Numbered from the stretch's first letter, positions 1 to 6,420 are shown. The stretch is 11,575 nt of DNA from Candidatus Treponema faecavium (GCA_019113455.1 DXHG01000023.1:1-11575), one strand, 5' to 3'. Numbers and translations are program-made. Notes: generated by a model from the sequence alone, not told the origin.

Positions 1-1
1 G

Positions 2-105
2 TTTGCCGTCGGCAAAGTAAAAGTTTGCCATCGGCAAGTGTCTCGCTGGCCGACGGCAAAATTCTTACAGGATAATCGGCAAATATAAATTTTGCCAACG
101 GCAAA
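2..105. repeat. Array of five 15-bp palindromic units, 22-23 bp period
   Basis: Five units begin at 2, 24, 46, 69 and 91, giving spacings of 22, 22, 23 and 22 bp. The consensus is TTTGCCGNCGGCAAA. Unit 1 is a perfect 7-bp-arm dyad around a single T, and unit 5 has perfect 6-bp arms (TTTGCC/GGCAAA) around AAC. Units 2 and 3 have degenerate arms. In unit 4 only the right arm (CGGCAAA, 77-83) survives. The right-arm core CGGCAA is present in all five, at 10, 32, 54, 77 and 99. The 7-8 bp linkers differ in sequence and are AT-rich in most cases. A period near two helical turns would place the units on one face of the DNA, as in an array of protein binding sites. It could instead be a degenerate tandem repeat. 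The array starts at the window edge and may continue upstream. The function is unknown. Confidence 0.8.
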
Positions 106-111
106 TTTTTT
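87..111 (+). terminator. Possible Rho-independent terminator formed by the last palindrome
   Basis: The fifth palindrome (stem TTTGCC/GGCAAA, 3-nt loop AAC) is followed directly by six T residues at 106-111. A few more A-T pairs form below one mismatch (87-89 with 107-109). The layout fits a short intrinsic terminator for a rightward gene ending left of the window. The stem is short and the loop tight, and the other array copies lack a T-run, so the terminator reading is only possible. Confidence 0.35.
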
Positions 112-160
112 AGTTTGTTATGCAGCTGATACGTTCATACGGGTACTGTCTGCAAGTTTT

Positions 161-222
161 TGGAGTATGCTCAAGGATACTCCAGCACTAACGGCTTGCT
201 GCGCAGCCGCACACCCTGCAGG
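161..222. repeat. Cluster of dyads between the palindrome array and the hyd promoter
   Basis: Three inverted repeats lie close together. TGGAGTAT (161-168) pairs perfectly with ATACTCCA (177-184) around an 8-nt loop. GCTGCGCAGC (198-207) is a perfect 10-bp palindrome inside a wider CGGCT/AGCCG pair (192-196 with 205-209). CCTGCAGG (215-222) is a perfect 8-bp palindrome. None is followed by a T-run on either strand, so they do not look like terminators. With the array they fill the non-coding stretch before the promoter, and I see no convincing gene in 1-415. Confidence 0.55.
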
Positions 223-246
223 AGACGCGCAAGAAAACCAGCCCCG

Positions 247-301
247 CACACGCTGCGTGAAAAGTAACTACCGCAGCCTTGATTTTATCACACGCTGCGC
301 G
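247..301. promoter_or_regulatory. Two copies of CACACGCTGCG, one inside the promoter spacer
   Basis: The 11-mer CACACGCTGCG occurs at 247-257 and again at 289-299, 42 bp apart, about four helical turns. Each copy contains a dyad: CACGC-T-GCGTG (249-259) is perfect and CACGC-T-GCGCG (291-301) is near-perfect. The second copy lies entirely between the -35 and -10 boxes of the proposed hyd promoter. This arrangement suits a regulator binding both sites. The operator role is inferred from geometry alone. Confidence 0.45.
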
Positions 302-307
302 TATACT
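279..307 (+). promoter_or_regulatory. Sigma70-type promoter for the hyd maturation operon
   Basis: The -35 box is TTGATT (279-284) and the -10 box is TATACT (302-307), separated by exactly 17 bp. Transcription would start near 314 and leave a leader of about 100 nt before the GTG of the first gene. It is the best promoter match I found upstream of the operon. No further promoter is evident between the four tightly packed downstream genes. Confidence 0.6.
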
Positions 308-365
308 GTTCGTGCAGGCTGAATCCCGATTTTAAAGGCGCGCATAAACCGCTCGTTCCTGCAAA

Positions 366-411
366 AAAGGGCAGCACGCCTACCGTTCATTACTCTGACA
401 CAAAGGGCAGC
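366..411 (+). promoter_or_regulatory. Leader with duplicated AAAGGGCAGC including the ribosome site
   Basis: The 10-mer AAAGGGCAGC occurs at 366-375 and again at 402-411. The second copy supplies the likely ribosome binding site (AAGGG, 8 bases before the GTG at 416). The first copy has no start codon at a suitable distance. The duplication could be a decoy or a regulator target in the mRNA, or it could be chance. Confidence 0.3.
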
Positions 412-415
412 CGAC

Positions 416-694
416 GTGAAAGAACAGACAGAAAACCGCATCGCCATTATCAGTATTATTGTAGAAGACACGACTTCCGCAGAAGCGCTTAACGGCATAC
501 TGCACCAGTACGCAGACGTCATTATCGGAAGGATGGGTATACCCTATCACAAACGGGGAATACACATTATCAGCGTTGCAGCTGACGCTCCGCAGGATGT
601 CATCAGCGCGCTTTCGGGCAAAATAGGCGCGCTTACAGGCGTCACGTCAAAAGCCGTCTATTCGCGTGCCAGCTACAATGACGCATGTCTCTGA
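416..694 (+). CDS. TM1266-family putative regulator of the [FeFe]-hydrogenase system
   Basis: This is a 92-residue protein resembling the TM1266 family of small ACT-like or NikR C-terminal-like proteins that commonly precede hydrogenase maturation genes. Family hallmarks visible here are an opening beta strand rich in I and V (RIAIISIIVED), a central segment with IIGRMGIPY (residues 37-45), a second strand GIHIISVAAD, and a final stretch ALSGKIGALTGV. The start is GTG with AAGGG 8 bases upstream; the length is near that usual for the family. No DNA-binding helix-turn-helix is apparent, so any regulation may work by ligand or protein binding, and the family's role is putative. It overlaps the start of hydE by 29 bp (17 bp if hydE starts at 678), which suggests coupled translation. 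It is the first gene of the operon. The family call is confident and the function much less so. Confidence 0.85.
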   Translation: MKEQTENRIAIISIIVEDTTSAEALNGILHQYADVIIGRMGIPYHKRGIHIISVAADAPQDVISALSGKIGALTGVTSKAVYSRASYNDACL

Positions 695-1754
695 TACCTG
701 CGCCGAACTTATCGGCACGCTCGCGGCAGGCACGCCGCTCACTCACGAGCAGTACCGGTTCCTGTTTGAACACAGCACGGCGGAACACTATCAGCTCGCC
801 GCAAAAGAGGCGCGCCGCGTGTGCGACAGGCACTATGGACGCACGGTATTCCTGCGCGGCCTCATCGAATTTACCAATCACTGCGCGTGCGGCTGCCGCT
901 ACTGCGGCATACGGGCGAAAAACACCACCGTGCGCCGCTACCGCCTCACCGATACGCAGATTCTCGAATGCTGTCAAACCGGCTATAAAAGCGGTCTGCG
1001 CACATTTGTGCTCCAAGGCGGAGAAGACGCCTGGTATACCGACGAGCGGCTGTGTTCCCTCGTGTCAAAGATACGCGCGGAGTTTCCCGGCTGCGCAATA
1101 ACGCTTTCCGCAGGCGAACGAAGCCGGCAGTCGTACCAAAAGCTGAAAGACGCGGGCGCTGACCGGTATCTGCTGCGCCACGAAACGGCTGATCAGGTTC
1201 ATTACGCATATCTGCATCCGACCCCGCAGTCATACCGCACGCGTATGCGCTGCCTCGCTGACCTGAAAGCGCTCGGCTATCAGACGGGAGCCGGCATGAT
1301 GGTCGGAAGCCCCGGGCAAACGCCCGACTGCCTTGCCGCAGACATGGTATTTCTCGGCTCGTTCAGGCCGCACATGGTGGGCATCGGCCCGTTTCTGCCG
1401 CACCACGCAACGCCGTTTGCGCACGAGCCCAAAGGAAGCCTTGACCTCACGATTTTTGCCGCGGCGCTCGTGCGGCTGCTGCTTCCCTGCGCGCTTATCC
1501 CCGCGACTACGGCAACGGCAAGCGCCAGCGCCGACGGACGAATACGCGCGCTCGGCGCTGGCGCAAACGTCATCATGCCTAATGTAACGCCTGCCGTCGG
1601 CGCACAGTACGAACTCTACGACGGCAAACTGAGAAGCGGTCTGGAAAGCGCCGCCAATATCGCCGAGCTCACCGCCGCGCTCGAGCAGGCGGGCTACACG
1701 GTGCCTGTTTCGCGCGGAGACTTTACGGATACACAAGGAGGTTTATATGTATAA
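666..1754 (+). CDS. hydE: [FeFe]-hydrogenase maturase HydE, radical SAM enzyme
   Basis: HydE is a cytoplasmic radical-SAM enzyme that works after HydG in building the 2Fe subcluster of [FeFe]-hydrogenase. The protein has 362 residues from the GTG at 666, a usual length. The radical-SAM [4Fe-4S] site is CX3CX2C at C73, C77 and C80, within a stretch reading FTNHCACGCRYCGIRAKN and preceded by the HydE-like RGLIEF. GAGMMVGSPGQT and the late GANVIMPNVTP stretch are also typical. No cysteines lie in the C-terminal region, so the optional second cluster of some HydE proteins is absent. GTG 666 has no Shine-Dalgarno sequence; an ATG at 678 in the same frame is an equally good or better start and would give 358 residues. 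Both lie inside the upstream regulator gene, so initiation probably depends on coupling. The 3' end overlaps hydG by 8 bp. Confidence 0.95.
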   Translation: MPATMTHVSDTCAELIGTLAAGTPLTHEQYRFLFEHSTAEHYQLAAKEARRVCDRHYGRTVFLRGLIEFTNHCACGCRYCGIRAKNTTVRRYRLTDTQILECCQTGYKSGLRTFVLQGGEDAWYTDERLCSLVSKIRAEFPGCAITLSAGERSRQSYQKLKDAGADRYLLRHETADQVHYAYLHPTPQSYRTRMRCLADLKALGYQTGAGMMVGSPGQTPDCLAADMVFLGSFRPHMVGIGPFLPHHATPFAHEPKGSLDLTIFAAALVRLLLPCALIPATTATASASADGRIRALGAGANVIMPNVTPAVGAQYELYDGKLRSGLESAANIAELTAALEQAGYTVPVSRGDFTDTQGGLYV

Positions 1755-3165
1755 TCCAAAATCAGTAAAAGCAACGGATTTTATCGATCACGCAGAGATT
1801 CTTGACACGCTGCAGTACGCGCACAAACACGCCGCAGATGAGCCGCTTATCGATTCAATTATCGAAAAAGCAAAGCTCCGCAAAGGGCTTTCGCACCGTG
1901 AGGCGGCGGTGCTGCTTGACTGTGCGATACCGGAAAAACTTAAAGAAATATACTCGCTTGCAGAACAGATAAAAAAGGACTTTTACGGCAACCGCATCGT
2001 AATGTTTGCGCCGCTGTACCTGTCCAATTACTGCGTCAACGGCTGCGTGTACTGTCCCTACCACGCCAAAAACAAGCACATCGCGCGCAAAAAGCTCACG
2101 CAGGACGAAATCAGACGCGAGGTAACGGCGCTGCAGGACATGGGACACAAGCGGCTCGCCATTGAAGCGGGAGAAGATCCCGCGATGAATCCGATAGACT
2201 ATATACTTGAAAGTATTCAGACAATTTATTCCATAAAGCACAAAAACGGCGCAATACGCCGCGTCAATGTTAATATCGCTGCGACAACCGTCGAAAACTA
2301 CCGCAAACTCAAAGACGCCGGCATCGGCACCTATATTCTGTTTCAGGAAACGTATCATAAGGAAAGCTACGAAAAACTGCACCCGACCGGCCCTAAGCAC
2401 GACTACGCATATCACACGGAAGCGATGGACCGCGCAATGGAAGGCGGCATAGACGACGTGGGTCTGGGCGTTCTCTTCGGGCTTGAAACATATCGCTACG
2501 AACTTGCAGGCCTTTTAATGCACGCCGAACACCTTGAAGCCGTACACGGCGTTGGCCCGCACACCATAAGCGTGCCCCGCATCCGCCGCGCAGACGACAT
2601 CGATCCCGACGTATTTGAAAACGGCATAGACGACGACACGTTTGCAAGAATAGTCGCCGTTATCCGCATCGCCGTGCCGTACACCGGCATGATAATTTCC
2701 ACGCGCGAAACACAGGCCTGCCGCGAGCGCGTACTGCATCTGGGCATTTCACAGATAAGCGGCGGCTCGCGCACGAGCGTCGGCGGCTATGCCGATACCG
2801 CGCCGGAAGAAGCAGATTCCGCGCAGTTTGAAGTGAGCGACACGCGCACGCTTGACGAGGTAGTCCGCTGGCTCATGCAGCTCGGCTACATTCCCAGCTT
2901 CTGCACCGCCTGCTACCGCGAAGGCCGCACCGGCGACCGCTTTATGAGCCTGTGCAAGAGCGGGCAGATCCTTAACTGCTGCCATCCGAATGCGCTTATG
3001 ACGCTCAAAGAATACCTTGAAGACTATGCCTCGCCAGAAACGAAAGCAATCGGAGAAGCGCTCATTGAGCGGGAACTCTGCGTGATTCCTCGGGACAAGA
3101 CGCGGGAAATCGCCGCCGACCGTTTAGCGCGCATTGCGCGCGGCGAGCGTGATTTCAGGTTCTAG
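1747..3165 (+). CDS. hydG: [FeFe]-hydrogenase maturase HydG, tyrosine lyase
   Basis: HydG cleaves tyrosine by radical-SAM chemistry to p-cresol plus the CO and cyanide ligands of the hydrogenase 2Fe subcluster. The protein is 472 residues, close to the family norm. The radical-SAM cluster motif CX3CX2C is at C96, C100 and C103 (YLSNYCVNGCVYCPYH). The C-terminal CX2CX22C motif for the auxiliary cluster that carries the dangler iron is complete at C386, C389 and C412. The TIM-barrel core includes ILFQETYH (197-204) and the ISGGSRTSVGGY stretch (337-348). This C-terminal motif separates HydG from ThiH, which lacks it. The ribosome site AAGGAGG (1735-1741) lies 5 bases before ATG, the strongest in the operon. 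The ribosome site is inside hydE, and the gene's first 8 bases overlap the hydE end. All key residues are intact. Confidence 0.97.
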   Translation: MYNPKSVKATDFIDHAEILDTLQYAHKHAADEPLIDSIIEKAKLRKGLSHREAAVLLDCAIPEKLKEIYSLAEQIKKDFYGNRIVMFAPLYLSNYCVNGCVYCPYHAKNKHIARKKLTQDEIRREVTALQDMGHKRLAIEAGEDPAMNPIDYILESIQTIYSIKHKNGAIRRVNVNIAATTVENYRKLKDAGIGTYILFQETYHKESYEKLHPTGPKHDYAYHTEAMDRAMEGGIDDVGLGVLFGLETYRYELAGLLMHAEHLEAVHGVGPHTISVPRIRRADDIDPDVFENGIDDDTFARIVAVIRIAVPYTGMIISTRETQACRERVLHLGISQISGGSRTSVGGYADTAPEEADSAQFEVSDTRTLDEVVRWLMQLGYIPSFCTACYREGRTGDRFMSLCKSGQILNCCHPNALMTLKEYLEDYASPETKAIGEALIERELCVIPRDKTREIAADRLARIARGERDFRF

Positions 3166-3197
3166 CTTGTGCATACTGACAAAGGAGCAATAACGCC

Positions 3198-4400
3198 ATG
3201 AATACGACGCCGACAGGGGAACGCCCGCAGATAGGTTTCTTTGGCTGCCGCAACGCCGGCAAATCGAGCCTGTTCAACGCGGTAACGGCGCAGCAGCTTG
3301 CCGTAGTCTCAGACATACAGGGAACGACAACGGATCCGGTGATAAAAAACATGGAACTCCTGCCGCTCGGACCGGTTACGTTTATCGATACGCCCGGCTT
3401 TGACGACGACTCAGGCACGCTCGGGCAGGAGCGCGTCAAACAGGCGTACCGCATACTCAGACGGTGCGATCTTGCGCTGCTTGTGTGCGACGCGTCGCGC
3501 GGCATGACCGGCGCAGACAAAGCGTTTTACGAACGCGTGCAGGCGGACGGTATTGCCTGCATCGTCGTGTACAACAAATCAGACCTTGCAGCCGGTCTTC
3601 CCTCCGCTTCCGGCCAAACAGGCGATGCAAGTGCGGCCGCCGTCAGCGCACTGCACAAAGACGGAATAGACACGCTTAAAGAGCGCATCGTACAGGCGCT
3701 GCACCGCCGGCCTCCGGAACGCCCGATTGCCGCCGATCTCGTTCCGCGCGGCGCGTCCGTCGTGCTCGTCGTCCCCATAGACAAGGCGGCGCCTAAAGGG
3801 CGGCTTATCCTGCCGCAGCAGCAGACAATACGCGACCTGCTTGATCACGGGGACACGACCGTCGTCGTGCGCGACACGGAACTTGCGGCACTCCTGCAGC
3901 GCATGACACCCGACATGGTAATCACCGACAGCCAGGCGTTCGCCGCCGTCGCCGCCCTTGTGCCGCAAGAGATCCCGCTCACGTCGTTTTCGATACTGCT
4001 TGCGCGGCACAAGGGCGTGCTTGACCGCCTTGTTGCAGGCGCGCGCGTGCTCGACACGCTCCGCGACGGCGACCGTGTGCTTATAGCAGAAGGCTGCACA
4101 CATCACCGCCAGTGCGAAGACATCGGCACGGTAAAACTGCCCGCGTGGATACGCCGCCATTCAGGCGCAGAGCCTGCGTTTGAATTCTCGTCCGGTACCG
4201 AGTTTCCTAAAGACATCACACTGTTTCGCCTCATCATACACTGCGGCGGCTGCATGTTAAACGCAAAAGAAATGCAGTACCGCGAACGCACAGCACGGGA
4301 GGCGGGCGTGCCCATGACAAACTACGGAACCGCCATCGCCCATATGCACGGCATACTTGAACGTTCACTAAAACCGCTCAGGCTGACAGGTGCGCCGTAG
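3198..4400 (+). CDS. hydF: [FeFe]-hydrogenase maturation GTPase HydF
   Basis: HydF is the GTPase scaffold that receives the 2Fe precursor made by HydE and HydG and transfers it to apo-hydrogenase. The 400-residue protein has an N-terminal TrmE-like G domain: Walker A GCRNAGKS (16-23), G2 GTTTDP (42-47), G3 DTPG (64-67) and G4 NKSD (126-129). A central dimerisation domain follows. The C-terminal cluster domain keeps the family motif CxHx(44-53)HCxxC, seen here as C300, H302, H348, C349 and C352 with 45 residues between the two histidines. The start is ATG with AAAGGAG at 3181-3187, 32 bp after the hydG stop, consistent with one operon. The stop lies 2 bp from that of the convergent ComF-family gene, and no T-tract terminator separates them, so read-through antisense RNA is possible. 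Confidence 0.97.
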   Translation: MNTTPTGERPQIGFFGCRNAGKSSLFNAVTAQQLAVVSDIQGTTTDPVIKNMELLPLGPVTFIDTPGFDDDSGTLGQERVKQAYRILRRCDLALLVCDASRGMTGADKAFYERVQADGIACIVVYNKSDLAAGLPSASGQTGDASAAAVSALHKDGIDTLKERIVQALHRRPPERPIAADLVPRGASVVLVVPIDKAAPKGRLILPQQQTIRDLLDHGDTTVVVRDTELAALLQRMTPDMVITDSQAFAAVAALVPQEIPLTSFSILLARHKGVLDRLVAGARVLDTLRDGDRVLIAEGCTHHRQCEDIGTVKLPAWIRRHSGAEPAFEFSSGTEFPKDITLFRLIIHCGGCMLNAKEMQYRERTAREAGVPMTNYGTAIAHMHGILERSLKPLRLTGAP

Positions 4401-4402
4401 CG

Positions 4403-5176
4403 TTACGGAACTGCGGCGACGGCAACCGCGTACACAGTCTCAACGCCGGCAGTTTTCAGCTCCCGCGCGCATGATTCAAGCGTGGCTCCCGTCGTCATAA
4501 TATCGTCAAGCAGAATCACCGCCTGCGGCACGGCAGACGGCACGCGTTTTTTGCAGAGCGTATACGCGCCCGAAAGACGCGAAAGCCGCTCGGCGCGGTT
4601 CTGCGTTTTCTGCTGCGCGCCGCCGGTGCGTTTGAGCATATGATGCACCGCAGCGCCCCAGCGGCATTCAAGCGCATGCGCCAAATCATGCACCTGATCC
4701 CAGCCGTGCATGCGCAGTTTTCCCGGGCGCGGCGGTACGGGTACAACCGGAAGCACGTCAGGGCCGCAGTGAAGCGCCTCTTCGGCGCGGAACAGCCGGT
4801 ACAGCTCGCGCGCAAACACGCCGCTTAAACCGCGCTCGCCGTGAGTCTTCCACGCATACAGGAGTTCCCGATACCAGAACACATACGGAAAAAGCGAAAA
4901 CGCCCGCGTTACCGCGCTGAACACCGGAGCCCTGCGGCATTCCATGCACAGACCGTCTTCTGAAAGCAGTTCCCTGCCGCATAACCGGCAGCGGTTTTTC
5001 TGCGGCAGTTCAGGATGCAGCTGAACGCGCAGGCAGGAGCCGCACACCGGCAGCCGGTACGCAGGTCTGCCGCAGCACAGACACGGAACGCCGCCGCCTG
5101 CGGCCAAAATAACCGAGCGCGCGCCGTCCTTTGCCGCAAACACGCCGCGCGCCGCACAGCGAATGATATTATTCAT
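4403..5176 (-). CDS. ComF-family phosphoribosyltransferase-like protein
   Basis: This 257-residue protein belongs to the ComF/GntX group, which joins N-terminal zinc fingers to a type I phosphoribosyltransferase domain. Some members take part in DNA uptake or processing, but the enzymatic substrate is generally unknown. Four CxxC pairs are visible (C32/C35, C45/C48, C63/C66, C77/C80), indicating a double zinc-binding region. The PRPP-binding loop ILLDDIMTTGAT lies at about 221-232, followed by a helix. VPVPPRPGKLRMHGWDQ (146-162) matches the family's PxxxxRxxxRGfNQ-type segment. The ATG at 5174-5176 has no clear ribosome site, and a TATAAA-like box lies only about 6 bases upstream. Either translation is nearly leaderless or the true start is further in; residues 1-30 are poorly conserved. 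No other competence genes are nearby. Confidence 0.88.
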   Translation of the reverse strand: MNNIIRCAARGVFAAKDGARSVILAAGGGVPCLCCGRPAYRLPVCGSCLRVQLHPELPQKNRCRLCGRELLSEDGLCMECRRAPVFSAVTRAFSLFPYVFWYRELLYAWKTHGERGLSGVFARELYRLFRAEEALHCGPDVLPVVPVPPRPGKLRMHGWDQVHDLAHALECRWGAAVHHMLKRTGGAQQKTQNRAERLSRLSGAYTLCKKRVPSAVPQAVILLDDIMTTGATLESCARELKTAGVETVYAVAVAAVP

Positions 5177-5214
5177 ACTATTTATATAGCGTTTTTTCCG
5201 CGCTTTCTGTGCGC

Positions 5215-5289
5215 CAGCCTGCCATAACCTGCAAGGTAACTTGCCTCAGCCTGCACGGCAGCCTGACATGACCTGCGAGTTAACTTGCC
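5215..5289. repeat. Imperfect 31-bp direct repeat in a CCTGC-rich spacer
   Basis: Segments 5215-5245 and 5259-5289 match at 27 of 31 positions, both opening CAGCCTG and closing TAACTTGCC; the offset is 44 bp. Each unit holds a small hairpin: GCAAG-GTAA-CTTGC in the first, and GCGAG-TTAA-CTTGC, with a G-T wobble, in the second. CAGCCTG occurs once more at 5247-5253. CCTGC or CCTGA starts at 5218, 5228, 5250, 5262, 5272, 5303, 5313 and 5363, with most steps close to multiples of 10-11 bp. A further hairpin, TGCAGG-AAA-CCTGCA, lies at 5354-5368. The whole spacer (5177-5466) has no convincing gene. Function is unknown. Confidence 0.65.
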
Positions 5290-5425
5290 GCAAGCGCAGC
5301 CCCCTGCGGCGACCTGCAAAAGAAAACCGCCGCGTGTACACGCAGCAATACCGTGCAGGAAACCTGCAAGAAAGAAAAGCGCACGTACAGCATGCAAAGT
5401 AAATATCCGCACTTGCGAGTCATCC

Positions 5426-5454
5426 ATGACAAAACAACCTGAATATGTTATAGT
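5426..5454 (+). promoter_or_regulatory. Sigma70-type promoter for the MBL-fold hydrolase
   Basis: ATGACA (5426-5431, five of six bases matching the -35 consensus) and TATAGT (5449-5454) are separated by 17 bp. Transcription would begin near 5461, only about 6 bases before the ATG at 5467. No Shine-Dalgarno sequence fits in that leader, so the mRNA would be effectively leaderless. Confidence 0.55.
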
Positions 5455-5466
5455 ACCCGCACATAT

Positions 5467-6390
5467 ATGAACACGCAGTTATACCATGCGCGCCAGTTAA
5501 GCGCAAATGTCTGGGTGCTTGCCGGAAGAACAAACACCGGCGTGATCGCAGGCGATGACGGCCTGTATCTCATCGACACCGGCGCCGGACAGGGAGCAGG
5601 CGTGCAGATTCTCAATCAGATTACGCGCATCTTTGGCAAGGGCAGACATATACGCGCAATACTGAATACCCATTCTCATGCGGATCATACCGGCGGCAAT
5701 GCGTATCTCAAGCGCGAAACAGGCTGTGAAATATGGATGCCGGAAGGCGAGCGCGGCCCTGCGGAAAACAACGCGCTTGAAACGATTATAGAATGGGGCG
5801 GGTTCCCGCTCCCTGAAATGGAGGCGCCTCTTTTTACAGCGGAACCGGCGGCGGTAACGCGCCCCATACGGCACGGCGAGACAATACCGACAGGCGGCGG
5901 AATGATCCATACCGTGCCGCTTCCCGGCCATTTTCTCGATATGCTCGGCTACGTGTACACTGATGCGGACGGCACAGCGGCTGCGTTCCTGGGAGACGGC
6001 ATCTTTGGCCGCGACTATATAAAAAAATACTGGATTCCGTATCTGCTTAACACAACAGAATTTAAGGAAACGCTTAACCGCATCAACGGCATATCGGCGC
6101 ACTACTATGTGCCCGGGCACGGCGAAATATCAACGGACATTACCGGCAGAGTTGAACTGAACATGATAGCCGTCCTTGAAACGGAGCTTGCCATTATCGG
6201 CATACTCAAAACACCGCATACCGCAGACGAGCTCGTAAAAGAAATCGCCGACTTGAACAGCATGAACATGAAGGTAGGACAGTTTGTGCTCATAAGCAGC
6301 ACGATACGATCGTATCTGTCATCGTTATATCGGGAGCGCCGCGTCTTCTACACCGTAACGGGAAACCGGATGCTCTGGCAGGCGCGCTGA
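5467..6390 (+). CDS. Metallo-beta-lactamase-fold hydrolase with C-terminal winged helix
   Basis: This is a 307-residue cytoplasmic metallohydrolase without a signal peptide. The zinc-binding motif HxHxDH is complete (H69, H71, D73, H74 in NTHSHADHTGG), with further ligands at H155 (PLPGHF), D177 (LGDGIF) and H218 (PGHG). The N-terminal GVIAGDDGLYLIDTG segment is typical of the fold. From about residue 225 a helical region ends in STIRSYLSSLYRERRVFY plus a beta hairpin, which looks like the small winged-helix domain at the end of LACTB2-like and related hydrolases. Members act on thioesters, nucleic acids or lactam-like substrates, and the substrate here cannot be told. It starts at ATG just after a promoter, with no ribosome site. 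It converges with lepB with a 29-bp gap and appears to be a single-gene unit. Confidence 0.88.
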   Translation: MNTQLYHARQLSANVWVLAGRTNTGVIAGDDGLYLIDTGAGQGAGVQILNQITRIFGKGRHIRAILNTHSHADHTGGNAYLKRETGCEIWMPEGERGPAENNALETIIEWGGFPLPEMEAPLFTAEPAAVTRPIRHGETIPTGGGMIHTVPLPGHFLDMLGYVYTDADGTAAAFLGDGIFGRDYIKKYWIPYLLNTTEFKETLNRINGISAHYYVPGHGEISTDITGRVELNMIAVLETELAIIGILKTPHTADELVKEIADLNSMNMKVGQFVLISSTIRSYLSSLYRERRVFYTVTGNRMLWQAR

Positions 6391-6399
6391 CGGCGGCGC

Positions 6400-6420
6400 G
6401 CCCGCTGCTTCATGGCGGGC
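6400..6420. terminator. GC-rich hairpin between the convergent hydrolase and lepB genes
   Basis: GCCCGC (6400-6405) and GCGGGC (6415-6420) can pair around a 9-nt loop. The hairpin fills the gap between the two convergent genes and touches the lepB stop codon. There is no T-run on either side, so an intrinsic terminator in the usual sense is not shown. It may act bidirectionally or protect transcript ends. Confidence 0.3.

Noticed and set aside
2..105. CRISPR array
   Set aside because: The units are 15 bp with 7-8 bp linkers, far too short for CRISPR repeats and spacers, and no cas gene is present.
161..184. Intrinsic terminator at the TGGAGTAT/ATACTCCA stem
   Set aside because: On the plus strand the T-run precedes the stem, and on the minus strand an A-run follows it, so neither strand gives stem then U-tract.
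92..322. An open frame of 76 codons over the repeat array, dyads and promoter
   Set aside because: It begins inside the array, has no ribosome site and no recognisable composition, and covers evident non-coding elements.
3198..4400. HydF as a general tRNA-modification GTPase (TrmE) or ribosome-assembly GTPase
   Set aside because: The C-terminal CxH and HCxxC cluster ligands and the neighbouring hydE and hydG identify HydF.
4395..4408. Terminator at CCGTA-GCGT-TACGG spanning the stops of hydF and the ComF-family gene
   Set aside because: The stem is only 5 bp and no T-run follows on either strand; it may simply reflect the two abutting stop codons.
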